From: Candidatus Omnitrophota bacterium
Lineage (GTDB): Bacteria; Omnitrophota; Omnitrophia; Omnitrophales; Aquincolibacteriaceae
Length of the DNA: 48,177 nucleotides
Direction of reading: 5' to 3'
Assembly: GCA_016930235.1 (NCBI GenBank)
Contig: JAFGHI010000011.1
Location: 1-48,177 of the forward strand
This document shows positions 8,071 through 17,677 of this stretch, piece by piece. The position numbers and the translations under genes are program-made. The notes beneath the pieces were generated by a model, which was not told the DNA's origin, searched no databases, and was given only the letters and a program-made list of their open reading frames with translations. Position 1 is the stretch's first letter, and each line of letters begins with the position of its first letter.

Positions 8071-9840
8071 CTAATGATGCTGCCGTAAGAGTTCCTGGTA
8101 TTCTTTGGTTAACTGCCCGACTTCCGTCTGATTCCCCTTTTTCTCGGCCCGGGCTATATGCCGCCGAAGCTCAACCAACCGCCCGTCTAGCTGCTTCTTC
8201 CTTATCCTTTTCAGACAGTCTTCAAAAGCCTTCAAACGATCTCCCGGTCCCCATTGAAAGGATGAGACCTCGACTAATTTCGACTGCACTCTTTCGTCAT
8301 CGATGCGATTGAGGATTTGCGGCCAAGAAGGCTGATGGCCTGACCGCATAATTTCAATCAAATGACTAAACATCTCACGCCCGACTTGACTTTGAAGATC
8401 CATTTCTTGAATTTCCTGAAGTGATTTCTCCAAAATAGCAGGGTCGTCAATGGCGAGTCCTAGCAACAAAATTTCATCCATATTCTCCAAAACAGCCGAT
8501 TCTGTTTTGCTGGGTCTTGGGCGGCTTCGCTTTTCCCCCGCTTCATGTTTTTTTCGGAGCTTGGCGAGTTCTGTCCTCAAAGAATATTCTTCAACACCCA
8601 ATGACGCCGCTAAGCGTTTCAGGTAGCGGTCCAGCAAAACAGGGTTCTGAACTTTCACCAAGGTGTCGAGAAATTCATTGGTGATCTTAATCAAACCCAA
8701 GGACTCTCTCCGGTTAAACCGTCCAAAAAGGATCTCCATTTTATAATCAAAAAAATCAAGGGCTTCCTGGACGAGCTCCTGGAAAGCCTTTTGCCCTTTT
8801 TCGCGAAGAAAGTCATCCGGATCCATACCTTCAGGCATTCGAATCAATTTCACGCTCATCCCCTCTTCAAGAAAGACTTCCAGCCCCCTGAGAGCCGCTG
8901 CCTCTCCGGCTTTGTCCCCGTCATAAACCACAATGGCTTCGTCAGCGAACCGCTTGAGAAGCTGAACATGATTCTCGGTAAGAGCCGTTCCCAAGGTTGC
9001 CACGGAAGCCTTGAATCCCTCTTGGTAAAGCCTCAGAAAATCAAAATATCCTTCAACAACAAGCACTTGCGGTTTGTCCCGATCAATAAATCTCTTGGCC
9101 ACATGAAGACCGAAAAGCTCACGCCTCTTTTGAAAAATTGGATTTTCGGAAGAATTAAGATATTTAGGACCATCCCCCTTGAGGACACGTCCTCCAAAAG
9201 CAACAACCTTCCCCCTCAGATTGTGAACGGGAAACATGATCCTTCCCCGAAAATTATCATAGCAGTGCCCCTTGGCCGACCTTTGGATGAGACCCGACTT
9301 CAAAAGCAAAGGCTCCTTGAATCCTTTTCGGCTCAAAAACTCAAAGAGTGCCCGCCAATCTTCCGATGCCCAACCCAGTTTAAATTCATGCGCGAGTTCA
9401 GGTTTGAAGCTCCGTCCGAGGTAATACTCCCGCGCAAGTTTTCCTTTCACAGAATCCTTGAGTTGTTCATGATAAAAATTGCAGGCACATTCATAGACTT
9501 CATACAGCCGTTCGCTTTCGCTTTGTTCGCCTCCCTTTTCCTGTTGAATTTCGGGAAGCCGAATATGCGCCTTTTCAGCGAGTTGACGCAAGGCCTCAGG
9601 GAAAGTCACATTTTCGTACCGCATCAGAAAAGTAAAAACATTGCCTCCCGCTTGGCAGCCAAAACAATGGAAGATCTGTTTCTCGGGATGAATCATAAAG
9701 GAAGGCGTTTTCTCTTGGTGAAAGGGGCAAAGGGCCTTAAAGTTGCGGCCCGCTTTCTTAAGCGGGAGATATTGGCCGATGATCTCGACAATATCATTCG
9801 CCTGCTGAACGTCGTCAATTATCGTTTGGTCATACCGCAT
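8071..9840 (-). CDS. dnaG: DNA primase
   Basis: Synthesises RNA primers for replication. The 589-residue protein has the CHC2-type zinc-binding domain (CPFHQEKTPSF then CFGCQAGG, residues 38-65), the catalytic N-terminal core (KYLNSSENPIFQKRRELFGL), and a Toprim domain (VEGYFDFLRLYQEGF; VYDGDKAGEAA; DPDDFL). The C-terminal 150 residues resemble the helicase-interaction domain. Length is normal. It sits between cvpA and rpoD in what looks like one transcription unit running from rsmE to the receiver gene. Confidence 0.97.
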   Translation of the reverse strand: MRYDQTIIDDVQQANDIVEIIGQYLPLKKAGRNFKALCPFHQEKTPSFMIHPEKQIFHCFGCQAGGNVFTFLMRYENVTFPEALRQLAEKAHIRLPEIQQEKGGEQSESERLYEVYECACNFYHEQLKDSVKGKLAREYYLGRSFKPELAHEFKLGWASEDWRALFEFLSRKGFKEPLLLKSGLIQRSAKGHCYDNFRGRIMFPVHNLRGKVVAFGGRVLKGDGPKYLNSSENPIFQKRRELFGLHVAKRFIDRDKPQVLVVEGYFDFLRLYQEGFKASVATLGTALTENHVQLLKRFADEAIVVYDGDKAGEAAALRGLEVFLEEGMSVKLIRMPEGMDPDDFLREKGQKAFQELVQEALDFFDYKMEILFGRFNRRESLGLIKITNEFLDTLVKVQNPVLLDRYLKRLAASLGVEEYSLRTELAKLRKKHEAGEKRSRPRPSKTESAVLENMDEILLLGLAIDDPAILEKSLQEIQEMDLQSQVGREMFSHLIEIMRSGHQPSWPQILNRIDDERVQSKLVEVSSFQWGPGDRLKAFEDCLKRIRKKQLDGRLVELRRHIARAEKKGNQTEVGQLTKEYQELLRQHH

Positions 9841-9906
9841 AGGAATAACCTGCCCCCTAAAAGATGCCCTCTATGGTATCAGATGATGCAAGCCTTGAGG
9901 CCGCCT

Positions 9907-10479
9907 TTAGAGGTTTTGTAGAAACTGGACGGGTAAGGACACAAACTCGTAAACCAGGGGTGCTATCTTGACAATCTTGTACCCAATATAGGAATTACCA
10001 ACCTCAAAAACCATTTTAACCGGCCAAAAAGGCATGAAAGAAAGTCCAAGGCAGATAAAACTGTAGATGAGCAACCAGTGGAAAAAACCCAAAATGGCCC
10101 CGCCGGTATAATGAATAGGTTTGATGGCCTTGGCATGAAAGAGCTTTTTCCCATAATTATCGATGACCATGACAACGAACCAAATCACAATCCCTGAGAA
10201 AATATAGGCTACCGCGTCGGCTGAATCATAAGGTATCTTCTTTGTTTGTGCGCGTATAACGGCAGCTATCTTTTCATAAATCCCCATGACGAGGTAGACG
10301 ATCAGGACCATTTCCGCAATTTCAACCAACTCACGCAAGAATCCTTTCTTAAGGCCGTAGAGGATCCCCAAAATGAGAAAGGTGAAAGCCAGCCAATCCA
10401 CCCATTCCAATCTTTCAAGAAACGATTGGACCGTTACCGTCCCATAAACTTCCTCAAGCCACTTGGTTATTTGCTGCAT
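9907..10479 (-). CDS. cvpA: CvpA family inner-membrane protein
   Basis: A 190-residue membrane protein with about four hydrophobic segments: WLAFTFLILGILYGLKKGFL with the family signature G-x-x-K-G-F-x-R-E, then MVLIVYLVMGIY, YIFSGIVIWFVVMVI, and LGFFHWLLIYSFICLGLSF. CvpA proteins occur widely in bacteria; the E. coli member is linked to colicin V production and bile resistance, but the molecular role is unsettled. Here it lies 9 bases after mtaB and 66 bases before dnaG, with AGGAGATCGAC before its start. Confidence 0.87.
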   Translation of the reverse strand: MQQITKWLEEVYGTVTVQSFLERLEWVDWLAFTFLILGILYGLKKGFLRELVEIAEMVLIVYLVMGIYEKIAAVIRAQTKKIPYDSADAVAYIFSGIVIWFVVMVIDNYGKKLFHAKAIKPIHYTGGAILGFFHWLLIYSFICLGLSFMPFWPVKMVFEVGNSYIGYKIVKIAPLVYEFVSLPVQFLQNL

Positions 10480-10488
10480 GTCGATCTC

Positions 10489-11973
10489 CTAAGAATCAAG
10501 TGCTTCCCCTAAAAAAAGATTATCGGCTAAAGCCGTCAAACGGACCGGAATCATTCTCCCTTGCCAGGATTCTTTCCCTCGAAAAACAACCCTCATATAA
10601 TTCGAGGTAAAACCCTGCTGCCATACCAATGTTTCGGAATAATTCCCCCTTTTCTGAATGGGCATGTCCTTCAACCTGAGAAACGGTTTCGGAAGCCTCA
10701 CTTTTTCCTCCTCAACCAAAACCGTCATGGTCCTCGCAAGAAAAGGCCTTTTTTCCACTTCGCCCAATTCTGCTTCGAGCTTGATCAGCTCATGGACACG
10801 CTGACGAATCACGGACTGAGGCAAATCCTCCATTCGAGCAGCTGCCGTCCCTTGCCTACGGCTATAAGGGAAAACATGACACTTCATGGGAGAAACTGCT
10901 TTAAGGACTTGGATTGTTTCCTGAAAATGTTTTTCTTCTTCGCCCGGAAATCCCGCCATGATATCCAGCGATAGTTTAAAATCCCGAATCGCTTCCCGTA
11001 ATTTAGCAACCCTTTCGAGGTAATACGCAACCTGATAGCGACGGTTCATACGTTTTAAAACAAAATCGGCTCCGCTTTGGAGCGGTATATGTAAATGAGG
11101 GCAAATCTTAGGTTCACTTTGAATCACCTGAATTAGTTCGTCACCGATATCCGTGGGCTCAATCGCGCTCAGCCTCAGCCTTTCAATCCCCTCGATCCTG
11201 GAGCATTCTTGTAAAACTTCGATCAGTCCCAGGCGATTCTCTTTCTGGGAATTATCTTTTCCGTAAGCCCCCAGTTGTATTCCCGTTAAAACAATTTCTC
11301 GATAGCCCTTATCTCTCAAACGTTTAGCTTCCTCGATAATCTCTCGGAAAGGCCGGCTGCGTGATCGACCTCGAGCTAAAACGACACTACAAAAAGTACA
11401 TGCATGATTGCATCCATCCTGAATCTTCACGAACGCCCTGGTACGGCCTTCTGAATCGGAAATGGATAGATCCATATAAGGTCTCACCGCCTTAGCGGTT
11501 ACGACTTGATTAACATCCAGGCACTTCCTCTGAGCTCCACCACAAGAATCCGCTTGAGTTAAATAATCCGCAATCTGGGGCTTAGACTCATGCTCTAAAA
11601 TCAGGTCTTTCTCTTCGAGCCTTTCGTAGGCTTCCCGGTTCCTTTCTACGCCGCATCCTGTAATCACAATCTTGGCATTCGGAAAATCCCGGCGGGCCTT
11701 TCGAATAAGGTACCGGCTATCCTTATCGGCCCCTGCCGTCACCGTACAAGTATTCACAACAACAAAGTCCACACCCTCCACATCCTTTTGAAACTGAACC
11801 GTCGATCCCCTTATTCTAGATTCCGAACGCTTGCCCGGGTCCCGGTTTTCATGCACACTCTCAAATCCGACGCGGTGCAAAGCTTCTCGCATCGCCTGAG
11901 TTTCGTACTGATTCACCTTGCATCCGAGCGTGTAAAATTTAACTTTTTTCTTTTTCTCTTCTATGGAAACCAT
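10489..11973 (-). CDS. mtaB: tRNA t6A37 methylthiotransferase MtaB-like
   Basis: A radical-SAM methylthiotransferase, most likely adding a methylthio group to t6A37 in ANN-reading tRNAs. The 494-residue protein has the N-terminal UPF0004 domain with three cluster cysteines (LGCKVNQYE, NTCTV, ITGCG), the radical-SAM CxxxCxxC motif in GCNHACTFCSVVLARGRSRS, and a C-terminal TRAM-like region. GCKVNQYE and the RGRSRSRP segment favour MtaB over MiaB or RimO. A charged insert of about 18 residues (RDPGKRSESRIRGSTVQF) precedes NTCTV and is unusual. The start overlaps rsmE by 13 bases. Confidence 0.88.
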   Translation of the reverse strand: MVSIEEKKKKVKFYTLGCKVNQYETQAMREALHRVGFESVHENRDPGKRSESRIRGSTVQFQKDVEGVDFVVVNTCTVTAGADKDSRYLIRKARRDFPNAKIVITGCGVERNREAYERLEEKDLILEHESKPQIADYLTQADSCGGAQRKCLDVNQVVTAKAVRPYMDLSISDSEGRTRAFVKIQDGCNHACTFCSVVLARGRSRSRPFREIIEEAKRLRDKGYREIVLTGIQLGAYGKDNSQKENRLGLIEVLQECSRIEGIERLRLSAIEPTDIGDELIQVIQSEPKICPHLHIPLQSGADFVLKRMNRRYQVAYYLERVAKLREAIRDFKLSLDIMAGFPGEEEKHFQETIQVLKAVSPMKCHVFPYSRRQGTAAARMEDLPQSVIRQRVHELIKLEAELGEVEKRPFLARTMTVLVEEEKVRLPKPFLRLKDMPIQKRGNYSETLVWQQGFTSNYMRVVFRGKESWQGRMIPVRLTALADNLFLGEALDS

Positions 11974-12734
11974 AGTCTCAATATCCCACTCGCGGCCAAA
12001 AAGGCCGTATCGACTTTAAGGATTGTCTTGCCTAAACTCACTTGTTCACATTGTCTTTCCCGGACAATCCCCATTTCTTGGGCGCTAAATCCCCCCTCGG
12101 GCCCCAAAAGAAACGACAGTGCCCCAGGCCCCTTTTTACTTCGGAAATCCGCATCAAAACCCGTCAGCCAATCCTTCAATAAAACCGCCTCTTTCGATGG
12201 ATGAAAAACAATAACCCGGCTATCTTTTTGTGCCCTTTCAACGGCTTGGGAAAAAGACTGAGGAGCTAAGATTTCCATTCGATTCACTGCACCGGATTGT
12301 TTGGCCGCCTCTTGGGTAATCCGCTCCCACCGTTCCATAACCTTTCCAACTTTTGAATCCGGGAAACGAACTTCTGTCCTCTCCGTAACCATCGGCCAGA
12401 AACCATCCAAGCCAACCTCCTGTGCCTTCTCGACCAGAAAATCCATTTTCCCTTTTTGGGGAAGCGCCACAATCGCTCGGATCACTAAAGAAGGCATTCC
12501 TTCCCAAGCAATTTTCTCGACCTTCAATGTTGTTTTCTGGTCATCCAAATCAAGAATCACGGCCTCACCTTGTCTTCCCTCGCCATCGACCACCAGGCAG
12601 CGATCCCCACGCTGAAGGCGCAACGCATGCCTCAAATGATGAGTTTCGCTTTGATTAAGAAAAATGATGTCTCCCGAGCGGGATAACTGAGAATCTGAAA
12701 AAAAACGGCGTAGGCGCCGTCCATGTGTTTTCAT
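11961..12734 (-). CDS. rsmE: 16S rRNA m3U1498 methyltransferase
   Basis: Methylates N3 of U1498 in 16S rRNA using S-adenosylmethionine. The protein of about 257 residues begins with RRLRRFFSDSQLSRSGDIIF and the PUA-like domain (THHLRHALRLQRGDRCLVVD), then the SPOUT knot with ERTEVRFPDSKVGKVMERW, LGPEGGFS and LGKTILKVDTA, which are RsmE signatures. There is no clear Shine-Dalgarno before the ATG at 12734, and a GTG at 12746 is also possible. It heads the rsmE-mtaB-cvpA-dnaG-rpoD group. Confidence 0.93.
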   Translation of the reverse strand: MKTHGRRLRRFFSDSQLSRSGDIIFLNQSETHHLRHALRLQRGDRCLVVDGEGRQGEAVILDLDDQKTTLKVEKIAWEGMPSLVIRAIVALPQKGKMDFLVEKAQEVGLDGFWPMVTERTEVRFPDSKVGKVMERWERITQEAAKQSGAVNRMEILAPQSFSQAVERAQKDSRVIVFHPSKEAVLLKDWLTGFDADFRSKKGPGALSFLLGPEGGFSAQEMGIVRERQCEQVSLGKTILKVDTAFLAASGILRLWFP

Positions 12735-12826
12735 ATAGGATGACACTTCGACCTAGGCTAATAATAACAATTTTGACCTAACAGGCTGGCTAAATATGAT
12801 CTCCGAACAAAGACTGACTTAACAGC

Positions 12827-12855
12827 AAAAAAATATCCTTATTGCTCTTAAGGAC
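12827..12855 (-). terminator. Terminator after cold-shock gene
   Basis: Minus-strand stem TCCTTA / TAAGGA with a short loop followed by TATTTTTTT, directly after the stop codon of the cold-shock gene. It insulates that gene from rsmE. Confidence 0.8.
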
Positions 12856-13194
12856 TTAGCCCTGCTTTTCTTCGGAAGGGGGTTCCGAGTCTTTTTCTTT
12901 AGACTCTGATTTCTCTTCCTTTTTCGCAGCCTTTTCGGGTTTCGCCTCACTGCCCTCTTTTGGGGCACTGGCTTTCTTGGGCGGTTTCTTGAGCCGAATG
13001 ACGTTCGTGGCCTGAGGACCCTTTTCCCCCTGAACAATATCGAAGGTTACCTCTTCACCATCATCCAACGTTTTATAACCTTCCCCTTGGATAGAGGAAT
13101 AATGAACAAAAATATCTTGTTCAGACCCCTCTTTTTCAATAAACCCAAATCCTTTGACATTCGAAAACCACTTCACTTTACCCTTCTCTGACAT
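12856..13194 (-). CDS. Cold-shock domain protein with charged C-terminal tail
   Basis: A 112-residue nucleic-acid-binding protein. Residues 1-68 form a cold-shock domain with RNP1 (KGFGFIE) and RNP2 (DIFVHYSSI) motifs and the starting KGKVKWF. The last 44 residues are a low-complexity Lys/Glu/Ser/Pro tail ([20 protein letters not shown] and following) that is absent from the usual 65-70-residue Csp proteins. Family members melt RNA structure as chaperones; the tail may give nonspecific RNA or protein contacts. AGGGAGG precedes the ATG. Its 107-base leader is bounded by a 10-base inverted repeat (13213-13222, 13291-13300). Confidence 0.9.
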   Translation of the reverse strand: MSEKGKVKWFSNVKGFGFIEKEGSEQDIFVHYSSIQGEGYKTLDDGEEVTFDIVQGEKGPQATNVIRLKKPPKKASAPKEGSEAKPEKAAKKEEKSESKEKDSEPPSEEKQG

Positions 13195-13301
13195 TCCAAC
13201 CTCCCTTGAACCAAGCTTCCGGGAAAATCTACCGACACAACATCCATTACGTATCCATCTCCACCTTTGTCTGGATCTTCAAAGATGGATCCGGAAGCTT
13301 T

Positions 13302-13574
13302 TTATCTCACTTTCTGCTTCAAAATCAATCCCGGTTTGAAAACGACTACCTTCTTTTCCGGAACCGTTACTTCTTCACCCGTCCGAGGATTTCTCCCTAA
13401 ACGTCCCCGTCGATGCTTAACTTTAAAAACACCAAAGTTCCTCAATTCAACAGTCTCACCACGTTCCAGGCTCTCGACAATAACATCAAGCAAGCGTTGG
13501 ACAATCTTTTTGACATCAATTTGCGTGAGATTTGTTTCATTAGAAACTTTTATCACGATGTCCTTCTTGGTCAC
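13302..13574 (-). CDS. HU/IHF family DNA-bending protein
   Basis: A 90-residue nucleoid protein. It has the helical N-terminus (MTKKDIVIKVSNETNLTQID), the family core VELRNFGVFKVKHRRGRLGRN, and the DNA-arm motif GRNPRTGEEVTVPEKKVVVF with the conserved NP of the minor-groove arm. The basic RRGRLGRNPRTGE pattern is closer to IHF alpha or HU than I can separate by eye. The GTG at 13574 is preferred because AAGGAGG lies 8 bases before it; the earlier GTG at 13583 overlaps the ribosome site. It precedes the cold-shock gene. Confidence 0.92.
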   Translation of the reverse strand: MTKKDIVIKVSNETNLTQIDVKKIVQRLLDVIVESLERGETVELRNFGVFKVKHRRGRLGRNPRTGEEVTVPEKKVVVFKPGLILKQKVR

Positions 13575-13583
13575 AGTATTCAC

Positions 13584-14010
13584 CTCCTTACCTCTCCTCT
13601 AAAATGATAAATTTTCCTGAATGATTCGGTCGAACGAATTTCTGTAACTCAAATATAGATCGGTTGCTAGAGATATCGATGTCAAAGTCATACATCTGCA
13701 TATTCATTTTTGGTTTTCAAACACCCTCACAATATCTTTGTTCTTCCAACCACTTGTAATGATTGAAGATACGAAAAAAAGCTAACAGATAGTCGTGGAC
13801 TTGTCAAGGGGCAATTTGATATAACTTATGACAGGATGTGAAGTTACCGAAATAATGCGAAATTTCCGTATATCCCAAAAATATTTTTGAGCTCAAATAT
13901 CGTAAAAAATGTGCGATTCAGCCTTTGATCATTTAAGTCATAACTCAATATCATACAAGGAGATATGAGTTTTTCTTAATGATGTAAGCAATCATTATAG
14001 GAAGGTTTCA
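13584..14010. other. AT-rich gap between dnaE and HU gene, no gene seen
   Basis: About 430 bases without a credible reading frame. It holds a TTGACA (minus strand, about 13678-13683) without a well-spaced -10 box, and an inverted repeat AACTCAATATC / GATATGAGTT (13942-13971) followed on the plus strand by TTTTCTT. That hairpin could end dnaE transcription only weakly in the minus direction. A small RNA cannot be excluded, but I recognise no known family. Confidence 0.5.
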
Positions 14011-17000
14011 TTACCGGATTTTAACCGTATTTTCGCCGCAAACGGCCTCGAGCTTGTCGATCAGTTCATCCGTTGTTTCGACCTTAAAATCTTCTCCGGA
14101 ACGAATCACGGCTATTTTCCCTTGAGGATCACGAAAATTTAAAAAAACAGGCGTTTTGCCACGATGTTTGGACAAAATATCGCGAATCCCCGTTAAAACA
14201 CCGGCATCCAGGCCCGTTGTGTGCAACTCAATAGAGATTGCTCGGGTAAAACGTGTTGGGACTTCTTCAAGTTGAACGATTTCTTCCGCTAGGACTTTCG
14301 CAATATCATCACGGGCATTGATGCGCCCCCGGACAAAGACAATAGCATCCTTCTTGAGTAATGCAAGACTATTGCGGTAAGTCTCTGGAAATACAACGAC
14401 TTCACACGATCCCCCTAAATCCTGTAACGTTAAGAAGGCCATCTTGTCGCCTTTCTTGGTCAGGATCTCCTTGATGGAATCAATAATACCGCCCATCGTG
14501 ACCTCAGCTTGATCCCGGAATTCACTTAGGGTGTCTGTTGAAGCAATGGCATAATTCTTGAGGGTCTTCGCATATTTTGAAAGCGGATGGGATGTCACAT
14601 AAAAACCGATGAGCTCACGTTCGTAAGCCAACCGCTGGCTTTCCGGCCACTCAGGGATATCGGGAACATCCAGTGTCTTTTCGTCAAATTCTTCATCGGC
14701 AATCCCTCCGCTAAAAAAGGACAGTTGTCCACGGCTTTTGTCTCTTTGAAGGTTGGATCCGATCTCAAGGGCCCTATCCACCATGGCCATCAGCTGTGAC
14801 CTGTAATTCCCAAACTCATCGCAAGCCCCACACTTAATTAAACTCTCTAAAACTTTCCGGTTACAGGTCCGAAGGTCGACTCTTTGTGTGAAATCGATAA
14901 ACGACTTAAAAGGCCCTGATTCAATTCTTGTTGCCAGGATCGATTCGATGGCTGTTGAGCCGACATTTTTGATCGCATTCAAACCAAAACGAATATTGCT
15001 CCCGACACACGTAAACTCAGAAAAGCTTTCGTTCACCGAAGGCGGTAAAACTTTTATCCCCATCTTTTTACATTCTTCGATATAACGAACCACCTTATTC
15101 GTATTGCTCATTTCCGAGGTCAAAAGCGCTGTCATAAACTCAATAAGATAATGGGCTTTCAAATAAGCTGTTTGATAAGAAATATAGGCATACGCTGTCG
15201 AATGGGACTTGTTAAAACCATAGCCTGAAAAATAGTCGATAAGATTCCAGACCTTCTCGGCAACACTGGAAGAAACTCCCTTATGAGCAGCCCCGTCGAG
15301 GAAGGCCTTTTTTTCGCGATCCATAATTTCAGGAATTTTTTTTCCAATGGCCCGCCGTAGCGAATCGGCTTGAGCAAGGGTAAAGCCGGCAAGGTCACTG
15401 ACAATCTTCATCACTTGCTCTTGGTAAAGAATCACACCATACGTTTCCCTCAATATAGGTTCCAAGACCGGGTGGTCGTACTGAATCAATTTGGGGTCAT
15501 GCATGCGGCGGATAAAATCATCCACCATCCCGCTGCCCAGAGGACCTGGCCGGTACAAGGCAAGTAACGCCACCAAATGGTCAAAACAAGTTGGTTTCAT
15601 CTTCTTCAGTAAATCACGCATCCCCGAGCTTTCAAGCTGGAAAACACCGGCCGATTCGGCACGAGAAAGCATTTCGTACGCAAGTGAGTCTTCAAACGGA
15701 ATATGATCTATATCGACAACGACACCGCGTGTCCGCTTGACGATTTTGGTTGTCTCTTTAATCATCGTCAGCGTTTTCAAACCCAGAAAATCCATCTTGA
15801 GCAAACCAATCTTCTCAAGATCTTTCATCGTATACTGGGTCGAGACCTGCTCATCGGTCCTGAAAAGAGGAACGTATTCCGTCAGAGCGGCATCGGAAAT
15901 AACAACTCCGGCTGCGTGCGTGGAAGCGTGACGCGTTATCCCTTCCAATTCTTTGGATATTTCAATGAGCTTTGCAATCTTGGGATTCGTCTCAACCTGT
16001 TCTCTTAATTTAGGTTCGCGTTCAACCGCCTGCTCGATGGTAATGTTCAGTTCCATCGGGATTAATTTGGCGAGTTTATCCACTTCCTGATAAGCCAATC
16101 CCATGACCCGGCCGACATCCCTGACAACAGCACGGGCAGCCATCGTCCCGAACGTGATAATCTGAGCCACATTATCCGTACCGTATTTTCGGCGGACATA
16201 ATCAATCACCTCATCGCGGCGCTCATAACAAAAATCGATATCAATATCCGGCATGCTAACGCGGTCCGGATTCAGGAACCTTTCAAAAATCAACCCATGT
16301 TTAATCGGTTCGACATCGGTAATACCCAAAGCAAAAGCAACCAAGCTCCCGGCAGCCGAACCTCGGCCGGGCCCCACCGGAATATCATTTTCTTTTGCGT
16401 AATGGATAAAATCCCACACAATAAGGAAATAACTCGTATAGCCCATTCGGTGAATGAGTTCGATTTCATACTTAAGTCTTTCCATATAATCGGATGGAAT
16501 CTCACTTCCCAATCTCGTCTTGAGGCCTGAGAAACACAATTCCTCCATATATTTTCTTTGCGATTTACCCGGAGGAGGATCATAGTGCGGCAGATGGGTT
16601 TTTGAGAAATCCAGCTCAACGTTGCAGCGTTCGGCAATTTCTAATGTCGATTTGACGGCCTCGGGGATCTCTTTAAACAATTCTTTCATTTCCTCAGCCG
16701 ATTTTAAATAATAATTGTCCCCGTGATAACGGATCCTGTTGGGCTCATCGATAGTCGTTCCCGTCCCGATACAAATAAGGGCATCATGCGCCTCTGCATG
16801 GTGGCGATAAATGTAATGGACATCATTCGTTGCGACAAGTTTGATTCCGAATTCCTTTTTCAGTTTCAGGTATTCTTGGATCACCTTCCGTTGAGGTTCC
16901 AAACCTTGATCCATGATTTCGAGGTAGAGATTTTGAGGTCCGAAGATGTCCAAAAATTCTCTTAATGCGCGCCTGGCCTCGTGAGGCTGATCATTACGTA

Positions 17001-17448
17001 TGGAATAGGCCACTTCGCCTTTTAAACAGCCTGTAAGGCCGATAAGACCCTCAGAATGGGCCTTGAGAAGATCTTTATCAATTCGCGGACGGTAATAGAA
17101 GCCTTCTAAATATCCCGCGCTCGAAAGTTTCATCAGATTTTGATGGCCGACCTCATTTCTGGCCAAAAGGACAAAATGAAAAGATGCTTCTTTGATTCCG
17201 TGGGCCTGTTTTTCAAAGCGGGAGCCCGGAGCAATGTAGGTTTCCATTCCAATAATGGGTTTGATCCCTTGTTTCATGGCGTGACTGTAAAAATCAACGG
17301 TCCCGAATAAATTACCGTGGTCGGTCATCGCGATGGCAGGAAATTTCAGTTCAACCGCACGCCGAATGAGATCATTAACCTTGGCGGCCCCGTCCAAGAG
17401 GCTGTACTGCGTATGGCAGTGAAGATGAACAAAATCCGAGTGTGACAT
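14011..17448 (-). CDS. dnaE: DNA polymerase III alpha subunit (DnaE1 type)
   Basis: The replicative polymerase catalytic subunit. The 1145-residue protein begins with the PHP domain (FVHLHCHTQYSLLDGAAK; MTDHGNLFG), continues with the polymerase core (GPGRGSAAGSLVAF; catalytic acidic residues in PDIDIDF; KSHSTAYAYISYQTAYLKAH), helix-hairpin-helix, and a C-terminal OB domain (EVTMGGIIDSIKEILTKKGD). It lacks the exonuclease insert of PolC, so it is DnaE. The start is fixed by homology to the PHP N-terminus, yet no Shine-Dalgarno is present; an in-frame TGA lies six codons upstream. Confidence 0.97.
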   Translation of the reverse strand: MSHSDFVHLHCHTQYSLLDGAAKVNDLIRRAVELKFPAIAMTDHGNLFGTVDFYSHAMKQGIKPIIGMETYIAPGSRFEKQAHGIKEASFHFVLLARNEVGHQNLMKLSSAGYLEGFYYRPRIDKDLLKAHSEGLIGLTGCLKGEVAYSIRNDQPHEARRALREFLDIFGPQNLYLEIMDQGLEPQRKVIQEYLKLKKEFGIKLVATNDVHYIYRHHAEAHDALICIGTGTTIDEPNRIRYHGDNYYLKSAEEMKELFKEIPEAVKSTLEIAERCNVELDFSKTHLPHYDPPPGKSQRKYMEELCFSGLKTRLGSEIPSDYMERLKYEIELIHRMGYTSYFLIVWDFIHYAKENDIPVGPGRGSAAGSLVAFALGITDVEPIKHGLIFERFLNPDRVSMPDIDIDFCYERRDEVIDYVRRKYGTDNVAQIITFGTMAARAVVRDVGRVMGLAYQEVDKLAKLIPMELNITIEQAVEREPKLREQVETNPKIAKLIEISKELEGITRHASTHAAGVVISDAALTEYVPLFRTDEQVSTQYTMKDLEKIGLLKMDFLGLKTLTMIKETTKIVKRTRGVVVDIDHIPFEDSLAYEMLSRAESAGVFQLESSGMRDLLKKMKPTCFDHLVALLALYRPGPLGSGMVDDFIRRMHDPKLIQYDHPVLEPILRETYGVILYQEQVMKIVSDLAGFTLAQADSLRRAIGKKIPEIMDREKKAFLDGAAHKGVSSSVAEKVWNLIDYFSGYGFNKSHSTAYAYISYQTAYLKAHYLIEFMTALLTSEMSNTNKVVRYIEECKKMGIKVLPPSVNESFSEFTCVGSNIRFGLNAIKNVGSTAIESILATRIESGPFKSFIDFTQRVDLRTCNRKVLESLIKCGACDEFGNYRSQLMAMVDRALEIGSNLQRDKSRGQLSFFSGGIADEEFDEKTLDVPDIPEWPESQRLAYERELIGFYVTSHPLSKYAKTLKNYAIASTDTLSEFRDQAEVTMGGIIDSIKEILTKKGDKMAFLTLQDLGGSCEVVVFPETYRNSLALLKKDAIVFVRGRINARDDIAKVLAEEIVQLEEVPTRFTRAISIELHTTGLDAGVLTGIRDILSKHRGKTPVFLNFRDPQGKIAVIRSGEDFKVETTDELIDKLEAVCGENTVKIR

Positions 17449-17454
17449 TACGAA

Positions 17455-17677
17455 ACCGCGGATTCAACGCGGATCAGCTACGCAGAACGGACGCGGGTCC
17501 CTCCTTCTATAATAGAGTCATGAGAGCAAGTTAATTGTTATTTATACACTTTTTATGAAGCAGTTTCAATATCGGGTTTGGGCAAAAGTGAAGAATTTCA
17601 ACGGAAACTTGATAGGTCGTTGAAAGAGGATTCCTTCCGCGGTCAATCCGCGTTGCTGATCCGCGTCAATCGGCGGT
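17455..17677. repeat. Imperfect inverted repeat spanning the guaA-dnaE gap
   Basis: About 23 bases at 17455-17478 (core ACGCGGATCAGC) recur inverted at 17655-17677 (core GCTGATCCGCGT at 17655-17666), with few mismatches over the full arms. The arms flank almost exactly the 231-base intergenic gap. A further related CCGCG-rich copy sits next to the right arm (17636-17654). It resembles a small non-coding palindromic element rather than a gene. Confidence 0.6.

Noticed and set aside
8791-9921. Long plus-strand frame of 376 codons
   Set aside because: It lies antisense to dnaG, whose protein has all family motifs; the antisense product shows no domain pattern or ribosome site.
12819-13037. Arginine-rich small frame overlapping the cold-shock gene
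   Set aside because: It is an out-of-frame reading of the lysine-glutamate tail without start signal support.
13942-13980. Terminator on the plus strand in the dnaE-HU gap
   Set aside because: There is no plus-strand gene for it to serve, and the minus-strand exit lacks a T run; kept only as a structural note.
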